Source: an uncultured Lachnospiraceae bacterium
Lineage (GTDB): Bacteria; Bacillota; Clostridia; Lachnospirales; Lachnospiraceae
Assembly (NCBI GenBank): GCA_900317585.1
Contig: ONHG01000008.1
Coordinates: 1-64,000, forward strand
Length of the DNA stretch: 64,000 nt
Reading direction: 5' to 3'
Part shown: positions 1-11,464 of the stretch, in pieces
Layout: every line of letters starts with the position of its first letter
Position numbering within the stretch: position 1 is the stretch's first letter
Program-made: the position numbers and the translations under genes
Notes under the pieces: generated by a model
What the model saw: the letters and a program-made list of their open reading frames with translations, nothing else
What the model was told of the DNA's origin: nothing
Databases searched by the model: none

Positions 1-124
1 GATGGATTTTCATCTGTCCGCAGTCGTTTTTTAGTTTATGTGAAATTTTCAAGGTACAATCCCCTTTTTACGGGGTGGTTTTGACCATCAAATCATACTT
101 TTAAAGGCTACCAAAAACTTCTCT

Positions 125-524
125 TTAGCCTGCTCCATTATTGATATCATACTGATTTTGACTATCACTTAATACTCCCTGCTGATGTAAATTCTCCATA
201 AAACCATAAGAACGAACCTCGGAACCTATTCGCATCGCCACATTATATAAATCCGGATCAACAGTATGAAGATAATTTAGGTAGCGTGTCTCAATATTTC
301 TATTGGGCGTGCCGCTCATCATCCAATTTGCTATATCTTCCAAAGATGCACCTATGGCAGCATCATCAATCAAATAAGGTATATTTTCCATCTTCCGAAT
401 ACAATGTATTTGACCATGAGTTTTTTGGAGCCGCCTGGTCTCTGACAAGCACTTCAAATGCATCCATTGCAACTCTGTCTGGGATACACTTTTTCTCATT
501 CAATCCCTTGAAAACAGACGCCAT
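125..524 (-). pseudogene. Two out-of-frame short ORFs, likely remnants of one frameshifted gene
   Basis: Two overlapping minus-strand frames look like one broken gene. The upstream frame (524 to 366) reads 52 residues beginning MASVFKGLNEKK and ends GKYTLFD-stop. The downstream frame (ending at 125) is open from 499 and carries plausible protein from about 380, reading PYLIDDAAIGASLEDIANW. The join falls in TTATTTGATTGAT, where removing one base would give a continuous KYTLIDDAA. I see no convincing ribosome site before either start. The family is not recognised. The location, near the left side of the ICE and next to sequence without clear genes, fits a decayed accessory gene. Alternatively the downstream 124-residue ORF could be an intact small gene. 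Confidence 0.3.
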
Positions 525-540
525 CCTTAGCTCATAATAT

Positions 541-886
541 TTATCGACATTTATTCATTTTTCTTTACAGAATGGACCGAAACCTGAAATTTGGGCGTGC
601 CTCTTACTATATCTGTAACCCTATAAGTTTTCGATACTCCTTTGCATTTTCACAATCTGATACAATTCCTGATTGCGCATTTCTTTCTTTTAATTTGGAA
701 ATGTTGTGACTGGACTTCTGAATGTTGCGACTGGACTCTAATCTTCCCGACAATTATCATCTGAATTGATTTTCTCCATCCGTAACCTTGCCTGTTCCCT
801 TTGTTCGTCACTTAACCTTCTCGGCTTACGATAACCACATAACAGGAAAAAGCAGATAGATTGCTACCTGCTCTTTCCATAAAACT
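541..886. other. Intergenic stretch with a gene-tail remnant and a short tandem repeat
   Basis: No intact gene is visible here. A minus-strand open frame without a start codon (863 to 738) reads GYRKPRRLSDEQREQARLRM and stops at 738, which looks like the tail of a lost gene. At 700-741 a 21-bp unit beginning AATGTTG(T/C)GACTGGACT is present twice in tandem. The rest shows nothing I can assign. Confidence 0.3.
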
Positions 887-1144
887 TTATAAACTTGCTT
901 CCTGACTCTTGGTCTTTGGTTTCTCCGGCATCTTCTGATCGGATATTTTCTGCTTCATCTCGGCAAGTTTCTCCTTGACGGATACCCGCCCTTTAGAACC
1001 GTCTGCTAACATCCGATCTTTGTCATGCTCTACGATACGCTCCAACATCAGAAAACTATCGCTGTTGAATAAGTCCTGCAATCCCTGCTCCAGCTTATCC
1101 GTAAGCTCCTGCACACGCTGTTTTTCTGTATTGTTGTCTGCCAT
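887..1144 (-). CDS. Small charged ICE protein, 85 aa, function unknown
   Basis: The start is the ATG at 1144, because GGAGA lies 7 nt upstream. A frame extending to 1165 has no such site. The protein begins MADNNTEKQRVQELTDKLEQ, is rich in Lys, Glu and Gln, and is predicted helical throughout, ending in a Lys/Pro-rich tail. Its VSVKEKLAEMKQKISDQ segment resembles the tail of the giant methylase/helicase just upstream ([15 protein letters not shown]), so the two may share a binding motif or partner. It is the last clear gene of the ICE string in this window. It has no membrane segment or signal peptide. I do not recognise a named family. Confidence 0.65.
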   Translation of the reverse strand: MADNNTEKQRVQELTDKLEQGLQDLFNSDSFLMLERIVEHDKDRMLADGSKGRVSVKEKLAEMKQKISDQKMPEKPKTKSQEASL

Positions 1145-1169
1145 AAATGATCTCCATCTTTGCACGATA

Positions 1170-1195
1170 AAGGGCAGCCACTACGGACTGCCCTT
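1170..1195 (-). terminator. Hairpin between the giant helicase gene and the 85-aa gene
   Basis: Eight-base arms AAGGGCAG and CTGCCCTT form a perfect stem with a 10-nt loop. In the minus direction it is followed by TTTATC, a weak U-tract. It lies about 25 nt upstream of the next start codon, as several other ICE hairpins do. Confidence 0.5.
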
Positions 1196-1282
1196 ACATA
1201 AACTGCTATAACACTTTTCAATATTCCCAACCCAAATAATGCTGACAGGTTGGGAATAAACTTAGGAATAAAATAGATTTTC

Positions 1283-4200
1283 CTATAAAATTTCTTCTTT
1301 TTTCTTTGTCTTATCCGCTGCATCCCTTCCTGCAGGTGTCCCGGACACCCTTGCCTTCATTGCTGCGAGTTTTTCTTGCAATGAAGTCCGTTCTGCCGGT
1401 CGGTCTGACAGCTTACCACCCATAGCCGTTTTCCCAAGATTACTCTGCTTTGCTGGCATATCTGCGACCTCGTCCCTTTTGTTATCCACTGTTTTCACAG
1501 TTTCCTGTGGTTTTTCCGGTTCTGCGGCTTCATCATCCATACCAATCGCATCATCGCCCTTTTCATCCATGTTGAGTAAAGAATTAAGCTCTGCCAGACG
1601 CTCCAGTTTCTCGGCAAGTTCTGCTTCCTGTGGAAATGGCTTGTCTACCTCTGCTTTTGCTGTTTCAAGCTGATGTTTCACATTGGATAGCTTCATCTGT
1701 GCTTCCTCAAGCTGTGAAGGCATGGCTTCCAGTACATTGTTGATTCTTGTGATATTTCCAAGCGGATCAGAGCCGACTTCCATCGGGTGGCTCATTGCAC
1801 CTTTGACATTCATCACAAATTTATTGTTAAAAGAATCAAAGGTTACATTCAGCTTAAATCCAAGATATTCACCTACATCCGCACTGGCATTGATGCCTTT
1901 AATCTCCTTACACATGGCTATGATTGCAGTTCCAGCTTCCTTTTTGTCGGTGTATGATTTTCCACCCACCTGCATAAAGAACTGCTCCTTATCCTCCGGC
2001 TTATTTTTCGCATATTTATTCATATCAGCGGTAAAGCCTTCGATACGCTCCTTGAAAATGGCGATCTGATGCGGATAATGTTGTGTGATGTTATCCTCCA
2101 GCCTGTACTTCTGACTGGTATGGTTTGCCTTCATCAGTTTCAGCTTCGATACCTGAATATCGAGATCCATTTTTTCTTTTATGTAGGGATTACCTGTGGC
2201 AAGTGCCTTGACTTCTGCATAGGAAAGTGCCGCTTCGTCCACATCCTCACAGCTTCGCACCGGGGATTTGCTGGTCATGATCTGTCCGATGAATTTCTGT
2301 TTATTCTCGATGAGCTGCCACGAATAACTGTCAAACGTACCTTCCGTAACATAACGAAATATCTTGACCTTATCATTCTGGTTGCCCTGTCGTAAAATAC
2401 GACCTTCCTGCTGTTCAATATCAGAAGGTCTCCAAGGCACATCCAGATGATGCAGTGCAATCAATCTGTCCTGCACATTCGTACCGGCTCCCATTTTTGC
2501 TGTGGAACCTAATAAAAAACGAACCTGTCCGCTTCTTACTTTTGCAAACAGCTCCGCTTTTCTAAGTTCTGTATTGGCATCATGGATAAATGCGATCTCC
2601 TGCTCCGGCACTCCCTTTTCCATAAGCTTATTTTTTATATCCTCATACACATTGAAAGTGCCATCGCCCTTCGGTGTGGAGAGGTCGCAGAAGATTAACT
2701 GTGCCGACTTCTGCTCTTTGGTGTTCTCCCATATCTCATAGGCTTTCTCCACACAGGTTGCCGCTTTGGAATTTTCCTCATCTGGAAGCATATCATTGAG
2801 CAGCCTCTGGTCAAGTGCCAGCTTTCTTCCGTCATTGGTAATCTTTAGCATATTGTCCTCGTAAGGCTGCACCTGTCTGTCCCGGACTGCTTCAGCACGT
2901 TCCGCAAGAGAAGCCACCATTTCTTTCTGAAATTCACTCGGCTTTAATACCACATTTTCATACTCTGCTTCCGGCACAGGAAGTTTTAACATATCCGGTG
3001 TCTGAATGTCCGCACTCTCCTTGAAAAGTGCAATCAGCTCCGGCAGATTGAAAAACTTCGCAAATCTTGTCTTTGCCCGGTATCCGGTTCCTTCCGGTGC
3101 AAGCTCTATGGCTGTCTGTGTTTCCCCGAAAGAAGCCGCCCATGCGTCAAAATGTCCCAGTCCCAGCTTTTGGAGCGTTCCATACTGAAGATAACGCATA
3201 TTCGTATAAAGCTCCGTCATGCTGTTAGAAATCGGTGTTCCAGTTGCAAAGGTCACACCCTTGCCGCCTGTAATCTCATCAAGATACTGGCACTTGGCAA
3301 ACATATCGGAGGACTTCTGCGCTTCTGTCTGTGCAATACCAGCTACATTCCTCATTTTCGTATAAAGGAACAGGTTCTTGTAATTGTGGCTCTCATCCAC
3401 AAACAGCCTGTCTACACCCAACTGCTCAAAAGTCACGACATTATCCTTACGGCTCTGGTCATTTAACTTGTCAAGCCGCACCTGCAATGCCTTCCTCGAT
3501 TTTTCCATCTGCTTAATGGTATAACGCTCCCCGTTGTCTCTTTTTGCCTGATCAATAGCAAGCTCAATCTCATCAATCTGTTTTTCGATTGTAGCTGCCT
3601 GTCTTTCCTGTGATAACGGGATTTTTTCAAACTGGCTATGTCCGATGATAACGGCATCATAATCGCCTGTGGCAATACGGGAACAGAACTTTTTACGGTT
3701 GGCAGGTTCAAAATCCTTTTTCGTTGCCGCAAGGATATTTGCTCCTGGATATAACCGTAAGAAATCACTTGCCCATTGTTCAGTCAGGTGGTTCGGCACC
3801 ACGAATAATGACTTTTGGCATAGTCCCAGACGCTTGCTTTCCATTGCCGCCGCTGTCATTTCAAAGGTCTTTCCGGCACCAACGCAGTGTGCAAGCAGGG
3901 TATTATCCCCATACAGCACATGGGCAACCGCATTTTTCTGATGCGGCTTTAATTCAATATCCGGTGTCATGCCCGGAAATTTCAGATGCGAACCGTCATA
4001 TTCTCTTGGTCTGGTGGAATTGAAAAGCTCATTATATTTTGCCACAAGTGTCTGCCTGCGTTCCGGATCACGGAATACCCAATCCTTAAATGCTTCCCTT
4101 ATTGCTTCCTGCTTCTGGCTTGCAATCATGGTTTCCTTTTTATTGAGAACTCTCTTTTCTTTTCCGTCCTCCTCAATCGTGTCATATACTCTCGTATCTT

Positions 4201-7200
4201 TGAGGTTCAGAGAATCTTCCAGTATCTTATAGGCATTTACCCGGCTTGTACCATAGGTCATGTTGACAAGCGTATTGCCATAGTCCGCATTTTTGCCCTT
4301 TACATTCCACTCTCCGGTTACACCCGAAAACTGCACACCTATCGTATCCCTGCGGAATAAATGTTCCGGTGTCTGGAAAATATCACGCATAAAATCATTG
4401 ATATACTTTGGTTCAATCCATGTGGCACCGATACGCACCTCAATCTCCGATGCGTCCAGCTCCCTCGGCTGTACCTGCGTAAGAGCCTGTACATTCGGGG
4501 CATATTCCGGGTGATTTTCTGCATAAGTTGTTGCTATGGCAAGTTTCTCACGCACATTGCCGCTGAGATACTGGTCTGCTGTCTCCCAGACATCGGTAAG
4601 CGGGTTCTGAAAAATGACACCACGAAGCTCCTCAGTAAGTGCATCCTTATCTTTTCCGGTAAGCTCTCCCATAAAATCAAGGTCGATTTTAGCTTTCTCT
4701 GCTAAAGATACTGCCAGCGCTTCACTTGCAGTATCCACGCTTGTGACAACCTCTGCCCTTTTAATGGTACGCTTCGTGAACATATCCGCCTTGCCTTTGA
4801 AATTGCCCTCATCATCAAGTTTTTCCAAAGAACACAACAGGCAATAACTGCTGTCCTGATTAAAGGCTCTCTTATTCGTCTGTGAATTGATCAGACCATA
4901 TTTCTTAGAGAAATTATCATACAGGCTATTAAGTTCTGTCTGCTTTTCCTTAATTGTTACATCGGAGTATTCCTCAAGCTGCATATCAATCAGTTCCTGC
5001 GTACAGTTACGGATTGCCACCATTCCCTTGATACGTTCTTTTGCGGTGTCTGATACTTCCACCGGCTTCATGACAGAGTTTTCACGGTAATATACCTCAT
5101 TATCGACTACGGTATAGCTGAAATTCTTGACGGACGGATCAGCCGGAATACTCTGCCTGCTCATGTCATCCGCAAGCTCTTCATCCAGATCAATCGTATC
5201 AATCTGTCCTGTAATGTTTTGAAGTGCTTTCGCTAACTGCTCCTCAAATGGTCTGCTGTCATCTGCCTTACAGGTGCTTTCCATGCCATAAGGACCGGAT
5301 ACCATTTCCATCTTTCCTACGATCTGCTCCGGGTTCTCTGCAAAGTAAGCGTTCATTGTAATGCCATTTGCGTCCTCTCCCAGATGTACCCAGTCCGGCT
5401 CACGCTCCACCATGCGGTCACGCTTCTGGAAAAATAAAATATCCGAAGTGACCTCGGTTCCTGCATTTGCCTTAAATGCGGTATTCGGAAGTCTGACTGC
5501 ACCAAGCAGGTCTGCTCTTTGTGCAAGGTATCTTCTGACTTCCGGACTTGCCTTGTCCATGGTTCCCTTGCTTGTAATAAAAGCAACCACACCACCGGGA
5601 CGCACTTTATCCAACGTCTTTGCAAAGAAATAATCATGGATCAGGAAATTGTTTTTATCATACTGCTTATCTGCCACCTTATACTGACCAAAAGGTACAT
5701 TTCCGATTGCCACATCAAAGAAATCGTTCGGATAATCGGTCTTTTCAAATCCTTTGATCTGCACATCTGCCTGCGGATAAAGCTGCTTTGCAATGCGTCC
5801 TGTGATACTGTCAAGCTCTACTCCGTAAAGCCTGCTCTCTTTCATGGAATCCGGCATCATACCGAAAAAGTTGCCGATACCCATGGAAGGCTCCAGTACA
5901 TTTCCTTTGGAAAATCCCATTTTCTCCAATGTTTCGTACATCTGGCGGATAATGACCGGACTTGTATAATGGGCATTCAAGGTACTCTCCCTTGCCATGC
6001 GGTACTCCTCCGGTGATAGCAGTTCCTTTAACTGGTGATATTCTGCTGACCAGTTTGATTTGCTCTCGTCAAACGCATCAGCAAGACCTCCCCAGCCGAC
6101 ATACTGTGACAAAATCTGCTGTTCTTCCGGTGTTGCATATCTACTTTCGCCCTCGATCTGCTCCAACAGTTTGATTGCTGCAACATTTCTCTGGAATTTT
6201 TCTTTTGGAGAGCCTTCCCCCAAGCGGTCATCGCTGATATGGAAATTGACAGCGTTACTTTTATCTGGTGCTGATACCGACCTTTCTTGTGCTGATTGCC
6301 TTTCTGATGCAGGCTGTTTTTCCTCTGACGAAGGTGTAAGCGGCTCCCAATCTCCGGTAAGCACCTGCGACAACATTTCCTCTGTCTGTCGGTCTGCTTC
6401 TCCATTCTCCAGACGCTCACGGGCAGACTGCGTATCTATGCTGTCCAGTTCATCGGCTTCCTGCTCAGCCTGTTCCCTTTCACCAGAAAACTCCGCCTCT
6501 GCTTCCATGCCACTTTCTGCAAGTTCATTGCCCCAGTCCATTGCTTCCTGCAAAGTCGAAAATGTCTCCAATGCCGGACGGGTAATGTCTGCCGTATCAT
6601 AAATCGCATATCCATCCGCTTCCTTATCAATCCAAAGGAATACTCCCTCTGATAAGGTGGCACTCCATTGTGTCGGATTGCCATATTCATCATCTGCATC
6701 ATGTACCACATGCCATGATAATTTCTGCGATTTCTCTTGTGAAAATTCTTGTTGTGGCTCAGTTTCATCCGGCTCTGCGATACCATCCGTCCCCTCAAAG
6801 CGTGAAAACACTTCTGCTTCGTGCCTGTCAATATCTTCCTCTGCAATGGCATTGATATAATCGTCCTCTACCTCGCTACGCTCCGGCTTATGGTCGTATT
6901 CAAAGGTTTTCCCATTGACCTGTGCATAATAAAAACTGCTGTCCTCTATGTTATTTCCAAGCAGGTATTTCTCTTTTTCACTGCCCCACTCATCAACCAG
7001 AACACACTCATATCCATCAATCGTGATTTTTTGCTGTGCTTCCTTTTCTTTTTCCCGAAGCACATTGATATATCTTCTCGCCTGATTGGTAAATCCGTCC
7101 AATACCGCCGGATGTGAGCTTAGAATCAGATCATTGTTCTGCCACTCATTTTCCGCAACAATGCCCTTTGCCCAGTCCTTATTGTTCTGCGAAAAACGAC

Positions 7201-9820
7201 CGTCATAATCAAAATGCGTAACCGTATTTGCAAGAACAAATTCCACACAGTCAATGCCATATTTATCTATGATCTCATCTGCGGTATTCCTCGGAAGAAC
7301 AAAACCATTGAATTTCTCAGCAATCAGTGCATCAATGTCTTTCTTACACTCTAACCGCTGTCCATGCTCCAGACGAGAAAGCTCACGCTGTCTTGCTTTT
7401 TCTGCCTGTTCTTCCTTGTAAGCCTTATAGTTTTCCTTTCCCTGTGGAGATAAGTATTTGTCCTCTTTGATCAGCTCACGAAGCCTTTTCTCTACAACAT
7501 TCCAGTTCAGAAGCACTTTTGCATACGGATTGCCATAACTGCCTTTCTCCAGACGGATACCTTTTCCATCATGTTCATTATGGGAATCATCATTACCCGG
7601 CAGTCCGCCGGAACCACCACCAATGCCATATTCATTTTTCAGAAAAGCAACTGTTTCTTTCTGGTCATGTCCTTCCATGAAATACTCATAAATGCGGAAA
7701 GCTCCATGCTCATAGCCGCTTCCTCTGCCAAGTGCATAGTCGATTTCATCCTGTGTGATAAAATCTTCCTGTGCTACCTCCACCGCATCCGGCAATGGAA
7801 ATTCCAGTCTCTCCCTGTCAAGGTCTGCTATCTCCGATAACAGATATTCCGGTGATTTCACATGCCGCCATTTTAATTCTGCTTCTCCAGAAGCAAGGCG
7901 GTTTGCCGCATCTTCCAAAATATTTTTAAGCTGTTCCCTGCCCTCATGGGTGGAAAGAAACTCCATGAGTTTTGCTTCACTTTCCGGATAATTTCCTGCT
8001 TTTAAGCCAAGCTCCTCCGGCATTTCATCCATTCCATCTCGCAGGAAGAAATAGATCTGATTGGCAACACGATTTCTCTCCTGTGTATCTACAAGAAATG
8101 CTTCACTGGCACTCATATAAGTACCATTTTCAATCATGGAACGGATATGGCTCTCCACATCTTCCCAATCCATCGTGACAATCGGTGTTTCCCTTGCCTG
8201 TGTTCCATAGCCGACACTCATACCATGCTCATCGAACCACACTGATACTGGATTTCCATTGATTTCAAAACCTTTTCCGGTCTGTCCGTACTCATTTTTC
8301 AGAAAATCCACCATCTGCTCGGCATTTCTGCCCTCTGTGTACTTTGCGAAAATACGCTTCCTGCTGTGCTGTTTTCCTCCGCCACTCCTTAAAATGGTTT
8401 CAAGTTCATTCTGTGGCAAAGAAAAAGCAGCGGGCATGGTATATTTCATACTTGCTTCCGCTGCTGCGACTGTTCCAACCTGCTCCTCAAAAGAAGGAAA
8501 CAGGCTAAGTTGTGTAAAGGTGGGTTCCGGTGCGTCTCCCCGGAGAAGATCATCGGTATCTGTTACAGGCTGTAAACCAACTCGCCCAGAACTACTTCCT
8601 CTGCTCGGTTCCGGATGCTGTTCATCTTCGCTACCCAGAGCATCTGATCGGCTTCCTTGAGTTGTTCGGTCACTCCCTCGGTTGCCGCCATCTGGCTCGT
8701 CAGCTTCTCCATTCTCTCCTCTGCCTGCTTCTGGATCGTCAGCAGGTGTTCTTTCAATGTTCCTTTCAGAAGAAACGCTGAGTACACGCCCCTGTGGTTC
8801 TCCTTCAGATAAGTCTCTCTCATCATTCCGTACTTCGTTACCGTTCCCTCCGGCTGAATGTCCGCCTGTAATGTCGGGATCAGGTAATCCCCGTTCTTCT
8901 CGTATGTCAGATTCATCGCTATTGCCCCTTTCTACGCTGTTTTGGTTGTTGTCTATCTGTTCTTCATGTCTGCTCCCGCTTTCACACTTTAACGCATTGT
9001 AGTCTATTTCAGAAGTATTTGCAAGTCCTTTCTGCGTTAAATTTTGTTCTACCTCGTTTTCATGGTTCCGGTTGTATGCCCGGACTGTCCTTCCAATCTC
9101 TAATAGCACCGGTTTCGCCAGTTCGTTTGCTGCATCGCCCAAGACACTCAGTGTATCCATAGAATTAAATTCATGGATAAAATCAAAGGCAAACTCCGAC
9201 TTGTACTCCTCCATATCCGCTCCGCAGGCTGATAATAAAGTAAAAGAAATACTGTCTGCCAGTGTCTCCCTGAGACGGATGCCAATATTCTGTTCATCCA
9301 GTCCGTCAAGGAAACTGCCCTCTATCAGATACTTTAGATCAGGAAGTAGTTCTTCATAATAGTCTGCTACAATCCTTCTGGAAATCTCGATCAGCTTTTC
9401 CTCAAATGACTGTTTCTCATCTGTACTGCCATAAGTCTGCTCCAATCTGTTGATCACAGCATCCTTATGTTCCTCATGTACTTCCCAAAGCTCTGGATAA
9501 CGTCCGATACGCCTTGCGGCATGGACATCTGACACATCAAAAACATATTTCAGACGCTTTCCATGTGCGTCATCCTCATCCAAAAGTGCGATACCTTTTG
9601 CACCTTTATTTACCCAACAGTGCATACGCTCATTCCACAGTTCTATGGAAGCACAAGCTGTTGCGTCTGGTCTTTGTGCATAGATCAAAAGCTGTTCCCG
9701 GAACGGATACTTATACAATCTTGCCGCTGTGGTCAGGTATTTCATCCATTCCTCACGATTTTTGACAACCTCGGCTGCTGTCTCTTTTGCCAGAGCCGAT
9801 ATAAAATCATATTTTCTCAC
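1283..9820 (-). CDS. Giant ICE protein: LtrC/ArdC-like N-terminus, N6-adenine methylase and SNF2-type helicase
   Basis: The start is the GTG at 9820, preceded by AGGAG at 6 nt; the frame stays open to 9865 but has no site there. The product is about 2,845 residues. Residues 1-130 resemble the LtrC/ArdC-like domain of conjugative elements. Around 1,310-1,420 is an N6-adenine methyltransferase core ([14 protein letters not shown], then GNVPFG in place of NPPF). From about 1,970 there is a superfamily 2 helicase: P-loop CVGAGKT, motif II VDESHN, motif III GTPISNS, and motif [12 protein letters not shown] near 2,470. The middle is acidic and low-complexity with YodL-like repeats. This architecture is a hallmark of Tn1549-type ICEs. 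Known relatives are thought to process or protect transferring DNA, but the exact role is not settled. With no endonuclease visible, it should not be read as a restriction system. Confidence 0.9.
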   Translation of the reverse strand: MRKYDFISALAKETAAEVVKNREEWMKYLTTAARLYKYPFREQLLIYAQRPDATACASIELWNERMHCWVNKGAKGIALLDEDDAHGKRLKYVFDVSDVHAARRIGRYPELWEVHEEHKDAVINRLEQTYGSTDEKQSFEEKLIEISRRIVADYYEELLPDLKYLIEGSFLDGLDEQNIGIRLRETLADSISFTLLSACGADMEEYKSEFAFDFIHEFNSMDTLSVLGDAANELAKPVLLEIGRTVRAYNRNHENEVEQNLTQKGLANTSEIDYNALKCESGSRHEEQIDNNQNSVERGNSDESDIREERGLPDPDITGGHSAGGNGNEVRNDERDLSEGEPQGRVLSVSSERNIERTPADDPEAGRGENGEADEPDGGNRGSDRTTQGSRSDALGSEDEQHPEPSRGSSSGRVGLQPVTDTDDLLRGDAPEPTFTQLSLFPSFEEQVGTVAAAEASMKYTMPAAFSLPQNELETILRSGGGKQHSRKRIFAKYTEGRNAEQMVDFLKNEYGQTGKGFEINGNPVSVWFDEHGMSVGYGTQARETPIVTMDWEDVESHIRSMIENGTYMSASEAFLVDTQERNRVANQIYFFLRDGMDEMPEELGLKAGNYPESEAKLMEFLSTHEGREQLKNILEDAANRLASGEAELKWRHVKSPEYLLSEIADLDRERLEFPLPDAVEVAQEDFITQDEIDYALGRGSGYEHGAFRIYEYFMEGHDQKETVAFLKNEYGIGGGSGGLPGNDDSHNEHDGKGIRLEKGSYGNPYAKVLLNWNVVEKRLRELIKEDKYLSPQGKENYKAYKEEQAEKARQRELSRLEHGQRLECKKDIDALIAEKFNGFVLPRNTADEIIDKYGIDCVEFVLANTVTHFDYDGRFSQNNKDWAKGIVAENEWQNNDLILSSHPAVLDGFTNQARRYINVLREKEKEAQQKITIDGYECVLVDEWGSEKEKYLLGNNIEDSSFYYAQVNGKTFEYDHKPERSEVEDDYINAIAEEDIDRHEAEVFSRFEGTDGIAEPDETEPQQEFSQEKSQKLSWHVVHDADDEYGNPTQWSATLSEGVFLWIDKEADGYAIYDTADITRPALETFSTLQEAMDWGNELAESGMEAEAEFSGEREQAEQEADELDSIDTQSARERLENGEADRQTEEMLSQVLTGDWEPLTPSSEEKQPASERQSAQERSVSAPDKSNAVNFHISDDRLGEGSPKEKFQRNVAAIKLLEQIEGESRYATPEEQQILSQYVGWGGLADAFDESKSNWSAEYHQLKELLSPEEYRMARESTLNAHYTSPVIIRQMYETLEKMGFSKGNVLEPSMGIGNFFGMMPDSMKESRLYGVELDSITGRIAKQLYPQADVQIKGFEKTDYPNDFFDVAIGNVPFGQYKVADKQYDKNNFLIHDYFFAKTLDKVRPGGVVAFITSKGTMDKASPEVRRYLAQRADLLGAVRLPNTAFKANAGTEVTSDILFFQKRDRMVEREPDWVHLGEDANGITMNAYFAENPEQIVGKMEMVSGPYGMESTCKADDSRPFEEQLAKALQNITGQIDTIDLDEELADDMSRQSIPADPSVKNFSYTVVDNEVYYRENSVMKPVEVSDTAKERIKGMVAIRNCTQELIDMQLEEYSDVTIKEKQTELNSLYDNFSKKYGLINSQTNKRAFNQDSSYCLLCSLEKLDDEGNFKGKADMFTKRTIKRAEVVTSVDTASEALAVSLAEKAKIDLDFMGELTGKDKDALTEELRGVIFQNPLTDVWETADQYLSGNVREKLAIATTYAENHPEYAPNVQALTQVQPRELDASEIEVRIGATWIEPKYINDFMRDIFQTPEHLFRRDTIGVQFSGVTGEWNVKGKNADYGNTLVNMTYGTSRVNAYKILEDSLNLKDTRVYDTIEEDGKEKRVLNKKETMIASQKQEAIREAFKDWVFRDPERRQTLVAKYNELFNSTRPREYDGSHLKFPGMTPDIELKPHQKNAVAHVLYGDNTLLAHCVGAGKTFEMTAAAMESKRLGLCQKSLFVVPNHLTEQWASDFLRLYPGANILAATKKDFEPANRKKFCSRIATGDYDAVIIGHSQFEKIPLSQERQAATIEKQIDEIELAIDQAKRDNGERYTIKQMEKSRKALQVRLDKLNDQSRKDNVVTFEQLGVDRLFVDESHNYKNLFLYTKMRNVAGIAQTEAQKSSDMFAKCQYLDEITGGKGVTFATGTPISNSMTELYTNMRYLQYGTLQKLGLGHFDAWAASFGETQTAIELAPEGTGYRAKTRFAKFFNLPELIALFKESADIQTPDMLKLPVPEAEYENVVLKPSEFQKEMVASLAERAEAVRDRQVQPYEDNMLKITNDGRKLALDQRLLNDMLPDEENSKAATCVEKAYEIWENTKEQKSAQLIFCDLSTPKGDGTFNVYEDIKNKLMEKGVPEQEIAFIHDANTELRKAELFAKVRSGQVRFLLGSTAKMGAGTNVQDRLIALHHLDVPWRPSDIEQQEGRILRQGNQNDKVKIFRYVTEGTFDSYSWQLIENKQKFIGQIMTSKSPVRSCEDVDEAALSYAEVKALATGNPYIKEKMDLDIQVSKLKLMKANHTSQKYRLEDNITQHYPHQIAIFKERIEGFTADMNKYAKNKPEDKEQFFMQVGGKSYTDKKEAGTAIIAMCKEIKGINASADVGEYLGFKLNVTFDSFNNKFVMNVKGAMSHPMEVGSDPLGNITRINNVLEAMPSQLEEAQMKLSNVKHQLETAKAEVDKPFPQEAELAEKLERLAELNSLLNMDEKGDDAIGMDDEAAEPEKPQETVKTVDNKRDEVADMPAKQSNLGKTAMGGKLSDRPAERTSLQEKLAAMKARVSGTPAGRDAADKTKKKEEIL

Positions 9821-9851
9821 ACAGTTCTCCTTCCTGTCATAGATACGACAA

Positions 9852-9884
9852 AAAGGCAGCCACATAAACTACATGACTGCCTTT
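9852..9884 (-). terminator. Terminator-like hairpin before the methylase/helicase gene
   Basis: AAAGGCAG pairs with CTGCCTTT across a 17-nt loop, and TTTTT follows in the minus direction. It sits about 30 nt upstream of the giant gene's GTG start, so it either ends the preceding transcript or acts as a leader attenuator. Confidence 0.55.
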
Positions 9885-9903
9885 CCATGATTGATTGTTG
9901 CAA

Positions 9904-10200
9904 TTATTCGATTGCACCAAAGCTGAAACTCTTGCCTTCCGGTGCTTTTTTCGGTGCAAATCTTGATTTTACTTCCGCAACCCTCCCCTCTAATGCCTGA
10001 AACATAGCATCCACCTGTTCCTGTGTATATTCATAGGAACTGCGGTTCGCAAGATTTTCCAGTCTGCCAATGGCATCCACCGCTTTATTCATGCGGTACT
10101 CGCCAATGCGGATAAACTTCTCCGCCTTTGTTTCATTTTCCTTTGCTGCAGGCTCGCCCTGCATTTCCGCTGCTGTCATTGTTACATTTGTTTCTTCCAT
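9904..10200 (-). CDS. Conserved small ICE protein, 98 aa, unknown function
   Basis: The start is the ATG at 10200, with GGAGG 8 nt upstream; the longer frame to 10251 would run through a hairpin. The protein begins MEETNVTMTAAEMQGE, has a Glu/Lys-rich N-terminus and then a likely helical domain, KFIRIGEYRMNKAVDAIGRL, ending with SFSFGAIE. Homologous small proteins sit beside the methylase/helicase gene in many Tn1549-like elements, but I know of no function. It has no membrane segment or cysteines. A hairpin lies between it and the upstream DUF4238-like gene, and another between it and the downstream giant gene, so it may be a separately controlled unit. Confidence 0.75.
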   Translation of the reverse strand: MEETNVTMTAAEMQGEPAAKENETKAEKFIRIGEYRMNKAVDAIGRLENLANRSSYEYTQEQVDAMFQALEGRVAEVKSRFAPKKAPEGKSFSFGAIE

Positions 10201-10230
10201 GTGGTTTTCCTCCATTTTTTGATAAAAATT

Positions 10231-10258
10231 AGAGCGTACAGGTTTTCCCATACGCTCT
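10231..10258 (-). terminator. Terminator-like hairpin before the 98-aa gene
   Basis: AGAGCGTA and TACGCTCT form an 8-bp perfect stem with a 12-nt loop. It is followed in the minus direction by AATTTTTATC. It ends 30 nt before the ATG of the next gene. Confidence 0.55.
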
Positions 10259-10297
10259 GACGCTGTGTTGATAAATTTTATTCATTACAGATAACTA

Positions 10298-11395
10298 TCA
10301 TATTCTGTCCGATATTATTTTTGAATCACTCATAACAATATTTTTCGATTCTGAAATAATCTTTCGATTTATAACCTTCACATCACTTGATTTAATTTCA
10401 TAAAATTTTCCACTTCTATTTCCTGCCAACTTGTTTCCTATAAATCTAATACAATATTGCGGAGTTACCGGGAAAATCATTTCAGCTTTAAATGTTCCTT
10501 CCATTTTCATTACTACACATGGTTTTGTCGATGTTATAAATGAAATTCCTTCTTCAGCCTTTAATAAATCAATAACATAATTTTGTTTAATTGAATCCAT
10601 ATGCTTCTGGAGTCTTTTTTTGTCACCTCGTGCAGCATCTAACAATGCCCCATAAAAATATGATTCAGGTGCTAATAGTCCCTCATTTTTCATTTTATCT
10701 AATTCAGAATCTTCATATCCCATAGATGAAAACACATCCCTAAAAATCCCCAGCGTCGGCTTAATATATTCTTCTATAACCCCCTCTAGCCTAAGATATT
10801 GGACAATAAAAAACTCTAACAAATCATCTTGATGTACTAAAGCAAAATCATCACCCGAATTTCTTTGAATTTCAATTTCCGACTTTATTACATTCCACTT
10901 AGGTTCTAATTCATTTGCAAAGTAGTTTTCTTCAATAATTTTTCCTACTTTACCAAACAAATATGTACCTAAATCATTTTTGAAGGCATCAACTGTAACA
11001 TTGTTTCCATCAGAATCTTTAATTATCCATGAATCCATACGATCACGCCAATACATAAATTGACTATAATCTCTAATTTCAATAACTGGATAATCGGGAG
11101 CACAATCTTCATCCAAAGTATCCTGACACTTAATACTATATGCACCATTAGTTAAAAATTCTTCTATTTCATTTTGCAGTTTATATGTCAATCCCGGCAC
11201 ATTCTTAATATCTAAATAGTAAAAATTTTCTTCCATGAAAAATGAATGCTCCTGAGTTATCTTGTCAACTTCCTTATAACTCTTGCTTTGTCCTTCATTA
11301 TACAATTTATCTTTATAAAAAACATAAAAACTATGGTTCTTTCCCGGAATCTTCCATGAGGCATAATATGTCGCTGGTACTTTATGTGCTTTCAT
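10298..11395 (-). CDS. DUF4238-like protein, probable ICE cargo
   Basis: The product has 365 residues and starts at an ATG with AGGAG 7 nt upstream. The N-terminus MKAHKVPATYYASWKIPG resembles DUF4238 proteins, which open with a His-x-x-Pro-x-Tyr-type motif and a Trp/Phe. The middle (YPVIEIRDYSQFMYWRDRM and the helix around EYIKPTLGIF) and the C-terminal segment SFITSTKPCVVMK, followed by a beta-rich tail with PVTPQYCIRF, also fit that family. The gene is visibly more AT-rich than the ICE backbone genes on either side, interrupts the usual order between topB and the giant gene, and has its own TATAAT box. These features suggest a recent insertion. DUF4238 has no firmly established activity that I can cite; a defence or toxin-like role is only inference from location. 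Confidence 0.7.
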   Translation of the reverse strand: MKAHKVPATYYASWKIPGKNHSFYVFYKDKLYNEGQSKSYKEVDKITQEHSFFMEENFYYLDIKNVPGLTYKLQNEIEEFLTNGAYSIKCQDTLDEDCAPDYPVIEIRDYSQFMYWRDRMDSWIIKDSDGNNVTVDAFKNDLGTYLFGKVGKIIEENYFANELEPKWNVIKSEIEIQRNSGDDFALVHQDDLLEFFIVQYLRLEGVIEEYIKPTLGIFRDVFSSMGYEDSELDKMKNEGLLAPESYFYGALLDAARGDKKRLQKHMDSIKQNYVIDLLKAEEGISFITSTKPCVVMKMEGTFKAEMIFPVTPQYCIRFIGNKLAGNRSGKFYEIKSSDVKVINRKIISESKNIVMSDSKIISDRI

Positions 11396-11438
11396 TTAAT
11401 CACTCCTATGCATTTTTCAACTCTACATCGTCTTATAA

Positions 11439-11444
11439 ATTATA
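11439..11444 (-). promoter_or_regulatory. Probable -10 box of the DUF4238-like gene
   Basis: A perfect TATAAT (minus strand) lies about 45 nt upstream of the start codon in the short gap after topB. No good -35 box is visible at 17 nt. Confidence 0.4.
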
Positions 11445-11464
11445 CCACGCCAAAAAGCTCTTTC

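Noticed and set aside
1-124. Group II intron or att site at the left edge
   Set aside because: A short CCCC-TTTTTAC-GGGG hairpin is seen, but no intron domain V or reverse transcriptase and no match to the right-end sequence.
5519-6016. Plus-strand 165-aa ORF opposite the methylase region
   Set aside because: It is antisense to a well-supported coding region, with Cys/His/Ile-rich composition typical of shadow frames.
8563-8916. Minus-strand 117-aa ORF inside the giant gene
   Set aside because: It is in another frame over the low-complexity acidic region of the giant protein and has no ribosome site; it is a shadow frame.
1283-9820. Restriction-modification system
   Set aside because: The gene has a methylase core and helicase motifs, but no nuclease motif is visible and no specificity gene is nearby. 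The order of neighbours is that of a Tn1549-type ICE.
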